From: Bacteroidales bacterium UBA2764
GTDB taxonomy: Bacteria > Bacteroidota > Bacteroidia > Bacteroidales > Paludibacteraceae
Assembly (NCBI GenBank): GCA_002352705.1
Contig: DEIW01000163.1
Span: 1-12,874, forward strand
Length of the DNA: 12,874 bases
Direction of reading: 5' to 3'
Below are positions 1 to 5,349 of the stretch, one piece after another; the stretch's first letter is position 1, and each line of letters opens with the position of its first letter. The position numbers and the translations under genes are program-made. Under the pieces are notes generated by a model. The model worked only from the letters and a program-made list of their open reading frames with translations. It did no database searches and was not told where the DNA came from.

Positions 1-354
1 CGCACACAGACGGAGCTAACCTATTACATGTCTTCTGAACAGACATCGTCCTTGCCTCCGGCGGATAGCATATGGGTAGTAGACACTGCTTATGTCTGCG
101 TAATGACAATAACCGCTCAAGAAGGAGAGCCTATCAGTATATCCAATCTCAAATGGGGAATATATCTTTTCAAGATAAAACTTGGAGATTGTGAATGGGG
201 AAAAATCTTTTTTAGACGTAAAGATTCGGACATACAGGGAGTTGAGAATACGTCAATATTAAAACCCTCTGCCACCAAGCTCCTCCGTGACGGCAACTTG
301 TTCATCAAAATCGATGACAAGACCTATACTCTCACCGGCCAGGAAGTAAAATAA
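1..354 (+). CDS. 3' part of a hypothetical, probably exported protein (5' end outside window)
   Basis: The reading frame is open from the first base, so the gene probably begins upstream. An ATG at 28 would give 108 residues but has no visible ribosome binding site or promoter. The family is not recognised. The fragment looks beta-rich. Its last ~20 residues run GNLFIK-DDKTYTLTGQEVK, which I recognise as a C-terminal style common on secreted or surface proteins of Bacteroidales (a hydrophobic strand, then K-TY--LG/TGQ-V). That suggests the visible part is the tail of a larger exported protein, possibly handled by type IX secretion; this is inference. A strong hairpin terminator 30 bp after the stop marks the end of the unit. 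Reading frame and stop are seen directly; function is unknown. Confidence 0.6.
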   Translation, partial: RTQTELTYYMSSEQTSSLPPADSIWVVDTAYVCVMTITAQEGEPISISNLKWGIYLFKIKLGDCEWGKIFFRRKDSDIQGVENTSILKPSATKLLRDGNLFIKIDDKTYTLTGQEVK

Positions 355-383
355 ACCAATAATTTTATATATCACTCCCTACC

Positions 384-410
384 GCCTCTCCTCACCGGAG
401 AGGCTTTTTT
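384..410 (+). terminator. Rho-independent terminator after the first gene
   Basis: A perfect 8-bp stem (384-391 GCCTCTCC with 397-404 GGAGAGGC) encloses a 5-nt loop and is followed directly by six T (405-410). It lies 30 bp after the stop at 354 and should end transcription of the first gene. Confidence 0.92.
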
Positions 411-634
411 GTACGGTTGTTAGAGGCAAAGTATGATAAATTTTTTTTTATGTTTATGTTCTTCAAAAAAAACTAACCGAAAAAAATCTTCACTATTCCT
501 TGCATATTTTGCTGTAAATATCCCTTATTAAGTGCTTGTTTTTACAAAAATCTCCCTCATTGAGTGATTTTTCTCAAGAAATATTTGTTTATATGCGGTT
601 TAGCTACTGATGACGAAAAAATCTTCGCTTTTGC
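411..634. other. AT-rich intergenic region upstream of the sirtuin gene
   Basis: This stretch has no plausible coding frame and is very AT-rich. It holds two things. First, there are two 9-bp dyads, CTTATTAAG at 524-532 and CTCATTGAG at 556-564, inside imperfect direct copies (521-534 and 553-566) spaced 32 bp apart. Second, there is an imperfect copy (479-511) of the sequence that contains the sirtuin promoter's upstream half (615-646). Together they look like a regulatory region, but no regulator can be named. Confidence 0.45.
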
Positions 635-665
635 TTGCATATATCGAAAAAAAGTAGTAATTTTG
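635..665 (+). promoter_or_regulatory. Bacteroidales-type promoter of the sirtuin gene
   Basis: The -33 element is TTG at 635-637, followed by exactly 20 bp and the -7 element TAATTTTG at 658-665 (consensus TAnnTTTG). Transcription should begin near 672, about 14 nt before the ATG at 686. The TTG at 635 is in frame and could be mistaken for a start codon. It belongs to the promoter, which rules out the longer protein. Confidence 0.85.
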
Positions 666-685
666 CAGCGCAAAAAGGTGAACTT

Positions 686-1378
686 ATGGCAAAAATAGTA
701 GTCTTTACAGGAGCAGGTGTGAGCGCGGAGAGCGGTTTAGGCACTTTCCGCGACAGTGACGGTTTATGGGAACATTACCGCATTGAGGATGTGTGTACGC
801 ATGAGGCATGGCTTCGCAATCCGGAGTTATGCGTCAAGTTCTATAACGACCGCCGGCGTGACACATTAGCCGCCCAACCGAACGCTGCACACATAGCGAT
901 TGCCAAGTTGCAAGAGGTGTTTCCTGACACCCAAGTCATCACCCAGAATATCGACGACCTGCACGAACGTGCGGGAAGCAAAAACGTCGTTCACCTGCAC
1001 GGCGAGATAACCAAACTGCGGTCCGAGAACAACGAGACAGCCACCGTGCCTCTGGAGGGATGGGAACAACACTACGGCGACCGTCATCCCGACGGATCGA
1101 TATTACGCCCCTATATCGTCTTCTTCGGCGAAGGCGTGCCTTATTTCGACGAGGCGTGCCGCATAGCTTCCACCGCGGATATCATGATTGTGGTAGGAAC
1201 CAGCCTGAACGTCTATCCTGCCGCTTCCCTGTTGCACTATACCAAGCCCGGTATCCCTGTCTATTTCGTGGACCCGGGGCAGCCGGAGTTCGGCGTATGG
1301 GCTGACCATATCACCCATATCCGAAAGAAAGCTACGGAAGGCGTACCGGAGCTGGTGGAGAAACTGATTAAAAAATAA
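686..1378 (+). CDS. NAD-dependent protein deacylase, SIR2 (sirtuin) family, zinc cysteines missing
   Basis: Sirtuins remove acyl groups from lysines using NAD+, giving nicotinamide and O-acyl-ADP-ribose, in the cytoplasm. The 230-residue protein has the family landmarks in order: GAGVSAESG (9-17), TFRDSDGLW (20-28), TQNIDDLHERAG (86-97), LHGE with catalytic His105, and GTSLNVYPA near the C-terminal third. Y53-x-x-R56 in FYNDRR matches the acyl-pocket pair of SIRT5/CobB-type (class III) sirtuins that accept succinyl or malonyl groups, so desuccinylase activity is likely. The four zinc-binding Cys normally found between HGE and the RP-IVFFGE segment are absent; the only Cys are at 37, 49 and about 156. 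The start at 686 is chosen because the promoter overlaps the longer frame and AAGGTG (675-680) sits 5 nt before this ATG. The gene stands alone behind its own promoter; gpmI follows after 53 bp. Confidence 0.93.
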   Translation: MAKIVVFTGAGVSAESGLGTFRDSDGLWEHYRIEDVCTHEAWLRNPELCVKFYNDRRRDTLAAQPNAAHIAIAKLQEVFPDTQVITQNIDDLHERAGSKNVVHLHGEITKLRSENNETATVPLEGWEQHYGDRHPDGSILRPYIVFFGEGVPYFDEACRIASTADIMIVVGTSLNVYPAASLLHYTKPGIPVYFVDPGQPEFGVWADHITHIRKKATEGVPELVEKLIKK

Positions 1379-1379
1379 A

Positions 1380-1430
1380 AATTACGGAATTACGCATTAC
1401 GAATTTACGAATTAAAAATTACAAATTAGA
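1380..1430 (+). repeat. Imperfect 7-bp tandem repeat (AATTACG) between the sirtuin gene and gpmI
   Basis: Seven near-copies of AATTACG fill the gap. Exact copies start at 1380 and 1388, followed by CATTACG (1395), AATTTACG (1402, one extra T), AATTAAA (1410), AATTACA (1417) and AATTAGA (1424). Two single-base slips interrupt the phase. The array runs to 1 nt before the gpmI start codon, so it forms the whole leader of gpmI and leaves no Shine-Dalgarno sequence. Confidence 0.85.
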
Positions 1431-1431
1431 T

Positions 1432-2970
1432 ATGAGTAAAGCTTTATTAATGATTTTAGACGGCTGGGGCATCGGCAACAAAAGCAAAGCCGATGTCATC
1501 AGCGTGACGCCGACACCTCATTGGGATGCGTTGTTGGCTAAATATCCTCATTCCCAGTTGCAGGCGAGCGGTGAGAATGTAGGTCTTCCGGACGGCCAGA
1601 TGGGTAATTCGGAGGTCGGTCACCTCAATATAGGTGCCGGCCGTGTGGTATATCAGGACCTGGTGAAAATCAACCGCGCCATCCGAGACAACTCCATCAT
1701 GCAGAACCCGGAGATCATCGCTGCCTACAAAGCTGCCCAAGAAGCAGGCAAGAAGCTGCATATCATGGGTTTATGCTCAACGGGCGGTGTACACTCAAGC
1801 CTCAACCACCTCTTCAAACTGGTAGAGATAGCCAAAGAGTACGGCGTAGCTCAGAAGACGTTTATCCACTGTTTCATGGACGGTCGTGATACCGACCCCC
1901 GCAGCGGAAAGGGTTTTGTAGCTGATCTGCAGAAAGTATGTGACGCCAACGGCGCACAGATTGCATCCATCATCGGTCGTTTCTATGCTATGGACCGCGA
2001 CAAACGCTGGGAGCGCATCAAAGTGGCATACGACCAGCTGGTCAACGGCGTAGGACGCCAAGAGACGGACATGGTAGCAGCCGTGCAAGGTTGCTACGAC
2101 CGCCATACGGAGGAGCATAAGGACACCGACGAGTTCATGGAACCGTTAGTCAACGCCAACTGCGACGGCCGTATCGCTGAAGGCGATGTAGTGATTTTCT
2201 TCAACTACCGCAACGACCGCGCGAAAGAGATAACCATCGTACTGACGCAGCAAGACATGCCGGAACAAGGCATGAAGACTATCCCCGGATTGCAATATTT
2301 CTGCATGACTCCTTACGACAGTTCGTTCCAAGGTCTGCATATCCTTTTCCCGAAAGAGAATGTGGAGAATACCTTAGGCGAAGTGGTAAGCAAGCTCGGC
2401 ATGAAGCAACTTCGCATAGCTGAGACGGAGAAATTTGCCCACGTGACCTTCTTCTTCAACGGCGGCCGTGAGGCGGAATATCCGGGTGAGGAACGTATTT
2501 TGATTCCGAGTCCGAAAGTGCCGACCTACGATTTGAAGCCGGAGATGAGTGCGCCGGAGGTGACAGAAGCATTGGTAGCCGCCATCAAGACGCAGAAATT
2601 CGACTATATCACACTGAACTTCGCCAACGGCGACATGGTCGGTCACACGGGTGTTTACCCTGCTATTGTGAAGGCAGTGAAATGTATTGACGAGTGTTCA
2701 AACAAAGTGATTGAGGCGGCTTTAGACAACGGATACGAGATTATCGTTATTGCCGACCATGGCAACTGCGACAACGCCATCAATCCGGACGGCACACCGA
2801 ACACTGCACACTCGCTGAACCCCGTTCCGTTTGTTTATATCAGTAAGGAACACGTGAACGCGCGCGTAGAGAACGGTATCCTCGCCGACGTAGCTCCGTC
2901 GCTTTGTCACATCATGGGTATCGAACAGCCGAAAGAAATGACGGGAAAGAATTTGATTATTGATGATTGA
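1432..2970 (+). CDS. gpmI: 2,3-bisphosphoglycerate-independent phosphoglycerate mutase
   Basis: The enzyme interconverts 3- and 2-phosphoglycerate in glycolysis and gluconeogenesis using two Mn2+ ions and a phosphoserine intermediate; it is cytoplasmic and belongs to the alkaline phosphatase superfamily. The 512-residue length is normal for the family. Landmarks are the N-terminal metal motif ILDGWGIG (Asp10), the catalytic serine in MGNSEVGHLNIGAGR (Ser60), HCFMDGRDTDP, the substrate-binding region with GRFYAMDRDKRW, NGDMVGHTG (399-407, Asp401 and His405) and ADHGNCD (441-447, Asp442 and His443). All expected metal ligands that I can place are present. The ATG at 1432 is the only sensible start although no ribosome binding site is visible, which is normal in this phylum. 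Heptamer repeats flank the gene on both sides, and the C-terminal IIDD plus stop is encoded by one of them. Confidence 0.97.
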   Translation: MSKALLMILDGWGIGNKSKADVISVTPTPHWDALLAKYPHSQLQASGENVGLPDGQMGNSEVGHLNIGAGRVVYQDLVKINRAIRDNSIMQNPEIIAAYKAAQEAGKKLHIMGLCSTGGVHSSLNHLFKLVEIAKEYGVAQKTFIHCFMDGRDTDPRSGKGFVADLQKVCDANGAQIASIIGRFYAMDRDKRWERIKVAYDQLVNGVGRQETDMVAAVQGCYDRHTEEHKDTDEFMEPLVNANCDGRIAEGDVVIFFNYRNDRAKEITIVLTQQDMPEQGMKTIPGLQYFCMTPYDSSFQGLHILFPKENVENTLGEVVSKLGMKQLRIAETEKFAHVTFFFNGGREAEYPGEERILIPSPKVPTYDLKPEMSAPEVTEALVAAIKTQKFDYITLNFANGDMVGHTGVYPAIVKAVKCIDECSNKVIEAALDNGYEIIVIADHGNCDNAINPDGTPNTAHSLNPVPFVYISKEHVNARVENGILADVAPSLCHIMGIEQPKEMTGKNLIIDD

Positions 2971-3015
2971 TCATTGGTCGTTGGTCGTTAGCCACCGTAC
3001 ACCGTACACTGTACA
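2953..3015 (+). repeat. Run of nine 7-bp units across the gpmI stop codon
   Basis: From 2953 to 3015 the sequence divides without a gap into nine heptamers. The first three (2953, 2960, 2967) are variants of TTGATNA. Two identical TTGGTCG follow (2974, 2981), then one TTAGCCA (2988), two identical CCGTACA (2995, 3002) and one CTGTACA (3009). The unit changes along the run while the 7-bp phase holds. The first units encode the last residues and stop of gpmI. Confidence 0.8.
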
Positions 3016-3018
3016 CCT

Positions 3019-3050
3019 TCTCTCCCCTTGAGGGGGAGCCGGAGGGGGTT
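3019..3050. repeat. REP-like GC-rich hairpin element
   Basis: CTCCCC (3022-3027) can pair with GGGGAG (3033-3038) around a TTGAG loop, followed by a second G-rich block GGAGGGGG (3041-3048). It is much richer in G and C than the surrounding intergenic DNA. The form (C-rich arm, TTGA, G-rich arm, CCGGAGGGGG) resembles short dispersed intergenic elements that I recall from Bacteroidetes genomes. Whether it recurs in this genome cannot be seen from one window. Confidence 0.45.
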
Positions 3051-3065
3051 AAAATGCAAAAAAGA

Positions 3066-3093
3066 AAGCGGCCCGGAAGGGTCGCTTCTTTTT
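3066..3093. terminator. Bidirectional Rho-independent terminator
   Basis: A 9-bp stem, AAGCGGCCC (3066-3074) with GGGTCGCTT (3079-3087), has one G-U pair and a GGAA tetraloop. It is followed by CTTCTTTTT on the plus strand and by CTTTCTTTTTT-type sequence on the minus strand. It lies between the convergent ends of gpmI (+) and the small lipoprotein gene (-) and should stop both. Confidence 0.88.
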
Positions 3094-3110
3094 GGTAGCA
3101 ACAAGTAAGA

Positions 3111-3311
3111 TTACTCAGCTACAACCTCTGCGGGAGCCTCAGCCGGAGCCTCAACAGCAGCGCTGTCTACTACCTCTACAGCCTCAGCTGCCTCAACTAC
3201 CTCTACTGCCTCAGCAGCTACGGTGTCCTCGCAGCATTTTTTGTCGCAAGCCTTGTTGCCGCAGCTCATTGCAGCGAATGCAACAGCTACGATAAGAAGC
3301 ATCTTTTTCAT
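3111..3311 (-). CDS. Small Cys-rich, Ala/Glu/Val-repeat lipoprotein
   Basis: The protein has 66 residues. The N-terminus MKKMLLIVAVAFAAMSC is a clear lipoprotein signal peptide with lipobox AMSC, so mature lipidation is at Cys17. Three further Cys (22, 26, 27) sit in a lysine-rich stretch right after it. The rest is a low-complexity Ala/Glu/Val tail with a 9-residue repeat (EAVEVVEAA, then EAVEVVDSA) and a short PAEAPAE motif. No acidic surface-export signal follows the lipidated Cys, so it may stay on the periplasmic face; that is inference. No function is known, although tiny lipoproteins of this style are frequent in Bacteroidales. It has its own promoter (3377-3407, minus strand), a ~60-nt leader carrying a 16-bp palindrome, and a terminator 18 bp after the stop, so it is a complete single-gene unit. 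Confidence 0.8.
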   Translation of the reverse strand: MKKMLLIVAVAFAAMSCGNKACDKKCCEDTVAAEAVEVVEAAEAVEVVDSAAVEAPAEAPAEVVAE

Positions 3312-3323
3312 ACGTCAAAAATG

Positions 3324-3339
3324 TTTTTAAGCTTAAAAA
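3324..3339. promoter_or_regulatory. Perfect 16-bp palindrome in the lipoprotein leader
   Basis: TTTTTAAGCTTAAAAA is perfectly self-complementary. It lies 13-28 bp upstream of the lipoprotein ATG and downstream of its predicted transcription start, so it could be a repressor site or an AU-rich RNA hairpin over the ribosome-loading region. Its role is not known. Confidence 0.45.
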
Positions 3340-3376
3340 AATTCGTTATATCTTCGCCTTTATGCGAAAAACGGTG

Positions 3377-3407
3377 CAAAAGTACAAAACTTTTTGGATA
3401 TATGCAA
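3377..3407 (-). promoter_or_regulatory. Promoter of the small lipoprotein gene
   Basis: Read on the minus strand, TTG (complement of 3405-3407, within TTTGCATATATCC) is followed by 20 bp and TACTTTTG (complement of 3377-3384), matching TAnnTTTG. Transcription would start near 3370. Confidence 0.85.
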
Positions 3408-3424
3408 AAAAAATTGTAATTTTG
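3394..3424 (+). promoter_or_regulatory. Promoter of the PASTA-rluD-porX operon
   Basis: TTG at 3394-3396 is followed by 20 bp and TAATTTTG (3417-3424). Transcription would start near 3431, about 14 nt before the ATG at 3445. Its upstream half overlaps that of the lipoprotein promoter on the other strand, so the two are divergent and interlocked. Confidence 0.87.
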
Positions 3425-3444
3425 CGCAATAATTTTTGCATTTT

Positions 3445-4269
3445 ATGAAAAAAAGTAGTCTTTTTGATAAATCAGACATCAAATTTGTGGGAATAAATGT
3501 TCTTTTGGCATTTCTCGTAGGTATCATTATTCTGGTGGGATTGATCCGATGGTTGAAACGCTACACGGAACATGGCGTAGAAGTTGAGGTAGAAGATATT
3601 CGTGGCATGGTTGTTGCTGAAGCAGAACCGATACTGAGTGCAAACGGTCTGCGATTAGTGGTGGTAGACTCCACATATACCGACAAAGTGCCGTTCGGAA
3701 CCATCGTAGAGCAGGACCCGCGACCGAACAGCCACGCCAAGCACGGCAGAGCGGTATATGTCACCATCAACGCGACCACCCGGCGTCATATCACAATGCC
3801 GGACTTGCAAGATATCAGTTACCGCCAGGCTCAGACGACATTACGGGGATTGGGATTAGAGGTAGACACCGTAATGGACTACGAACCTTCCACATTCCGC
3901 GACCTGGTATTGGATGTCAAGACAGACACCGGCAGTATTCATCCGGGCGACAAGATAGCCGTCGGTACGCGCGTACGTCTGGTAGTCGGTTTCGGCAGAG
4001 GAACAGAGGAAGTGACAGTCCCAAGCGTGATAGGTCTTACGCTCAAAGACGCACGCAGCAGTTTATTGAGACGCCGGTTGACGGTAGGCGCTGTCTATTA
4101 CGACGAAGAGCCGAAAGATAACAATATTCCGTATGTTTACTCCCAGGTACCTGCTGCCGGCGAGAAATTATTAGAAGGAGAGACTGTGATTCTGAAACTG
4201 TCAACCGACATAGACAAAGTGATGAGCGGAGGCGGCAACGAGAGTAATGATGATGAGAATTGGTTCTGA
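3445..4269 (+). CDS. Membrane-anchored PASTA-domain protein
   Basis: The 274-residue protein has a short cytoplasmic N-terminus, one membrane segment (about 13-34, VGINVLLAFLVGIIILVGLI) and a periplasmic part made of three PASTA repeats (about 43-112, 114-185 and 188-255). It ends in a polar Gly/Asn/Asp tail. PASTA domains bind peptidoglycan fragments or beta-lactams in Ser/Thr kinases and penicillin-binding proteins. Here no kinase or transpeptidase domain is attached, so a cell-wall sensing or scaffolding role is only inferred. An in-frame TTG at 3436 gives a longer frame but lies only ~5 nt after the predicted transcription start; the ATG at 3445 gives a proper MKKSS start. It is first in the operon, and a PASTA protein beside an RluD-type synthase is an arrangement I know from other Bacteroidetes. 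Only 7 bp separate it from the next start. Confidence 0.9.
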   Translation: MKKSSLFDKSDIKFVGINVLLAFLVGIIILVGLIRWLKRYTEHGVEVEVEDIRGMVVAEAEPILSANGLRLVVVDSTYTDKVPFGTIVEQDPRPNSHAKHGRAVYVTINATTRRHITMPDLQDISYRQAQTTLRGLGLEVDTVMDYEPSTFRDLVLDVKTDTGSIHPGDKIAVGTRVRLVVGFGRGTEEVTVPSVIGLTLKDARSSLLRRRLTVGAVYYDEEPKDNNIPYVYSQVPAAGEKLLEGETVILKLSTDIDKVMSGGGNESNDDENWF

Positions 4270-4276
4270 TGGAGTA

Positions 4277-5329
4277 ATGAGTGAAGAATTGGACATAGAG
4301 AGCGAAGAGCTGTGGGAGAGATGGCGGTGCGAGGTAGATAAAGGTCAAGGCAAAGAGCGCATTGACAAATATCTGGCGGTACACATGACCAACACCAGCC
4401 GTAACCGCATCCAGAGTGCCGCTGAATCAGGCAATGTATGGGTTAACGGCAGTCCTGTGGCATCCAATTACCGCGTCAAGCCGGGTGATGTGATACAAGT
4501 ACTCTTGGATCATGAGCCTCATGATTTCACCATCACGCCGGAGAATATCCCTCTGAATATCGTTTACGAGGACGAAGACCTGATGGTCGTCAACAAACCG
4601 GCAGGGTTGGTCGTTCACCCGGGGCACGGCAACTATGAGCACACGCTCCTCCATGCGCTCGCATGGCATTTTGAGCACAACGGGCAAATAGCTAACGACC
4701 CAATCGTAAATATTAACGATCCGTCTATCGGTCTGGTACACCGTATAGACAAAGACACCTCCGGCCTACTCCTGATAGCCAAGACTCCGGAAGCGAAGAC
4801 CCATCTCGCCAAGCAGTTTTTCGACCACACTACGGAGCGAACGTACAACGCGTTGGTCTGGGGCACCTTCCAAGAGGATAGCGGTACGATAGAAGGTGCT
4901 TTAGCCCGTGACAATCGCGACCGCACTATCTACCGCGTATGGGATCTGGAGGAATGCCCGCAAGCCAAAGAAGCCGTTACCCACTGGCGCGTGTTAGAAC
5001 GGTTCCCCTATGTGACCTTAGTGGAATGCCGTTTAGAGACCGGTCGTACCCATCAGATACGCGTACATATGAAGCATATCGGTCACCCCTTGTTCTGTGA
5101 TGAGAAGTACGGCGGCAAAGAAATACTGAAAGGTCTTCGCACTCAGAAATACCGGCAGTATATAGAGAACTGTTTCGACCTTTGTCCGCGTCAAGTACTC
5201 CACGCACGCACATTGGGCTTTACGCATCCCCGTACAGGCGAACGGATGTTCTTCGACAGCGAATGGCCGGAAGACATGTCCTCACTGATTGACAAATGGC
5301 GTGCATACCAACCAGGTACACTGAATTAG
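4277..5329 (+). CDS. rluD: RluA/RluD-family 23S rRNA pseudouridine synthase
   Basis: The enzyme turns uridines into pseudouridine in structured RNA; RluD acts on helix 69 of 23S rRNA (positions 1911, 1915 and 1917 in E. coli) during large-subunit assembly. From the ATG at 4277 the protein has 350 residues. An N-terminal S4 RNA-binding domain (about 27-78, KERIDKYLA to DVIQVLL) precedes the catalytic domain with NKPAGLVVHPG (106-116), the signature HRIDKDTSGLLL with catalytic Asp158, and RTHQIRVHMKHIGHPL. The start is uncertain: an in-frame ATG at 4247 would overlap the PASTA gene and add ten residues. I prefer 4277, 7 bp after the PASTA stop, because it begins at a GGAGTAATG and avoids the overlap. 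porX follows after 20 bp. RluD is the likeliest family member, but RluA or RluC specificity cannot be excluded. Confidence 0.9.
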   Translation: MSEELDIESEELWERWRCEVDKGQGKERIDKYLAVHMTNTSRNRIQSAAESGNVWVNGSPVASNYRVKPGDVIQVLLDHEPHDFTITPENIPLNIVYEDEDLMVVNKPAGLVVHPGHGNYEHTLLHALAWHFEHNGQIANDPIVNINDPSIGLVHRIDKDTSGLLLIAKTPEAKTHLAKQFFDHTTERTYNALVWGTFQEDSGTIEGALARDNRDRTIYRVWDLEECPQAKEAVTHWRVLERFPYVTLVECRLETGRTHQIRVHMKHIGHPLFCDEKYGGKEILKGLRTQKYRQYIENCFDLCPRQVLHARTLGFTHPRTGERMFFDSEWPEDMSSLIDKWRAYQPGTLN

Positions 5330-5349
5330 AACCTATTGATATTGACAAG

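Noticed and set aside
635..685. Sirtuin start at the in-frame TTG 635, adding 17 residues
   Set aside because: The TTG is the -33 element and the -7 box TAATTTTG lies within the supposed coding part. The extra residues have no sirtuin similarity.
4242..4292. Imperfect direct repeat at the PASTA/rluD junction (GAGTAATGATGATGAG and GAGTAATGAGTGAAG, 30 bp apart), possibly another heptamer run
   Set aside because: Units can be drawn in 7-bp steps only with many mismatches, and the spacing of 30 is not a multiple of 7, so I do not count it with the clear arrays.
5296..5349. Longer PorX start overlapping rluD
   Set aside because: The receiver domain starts properly at MKHTILWVDDE (5350), and the length from there fits the family.
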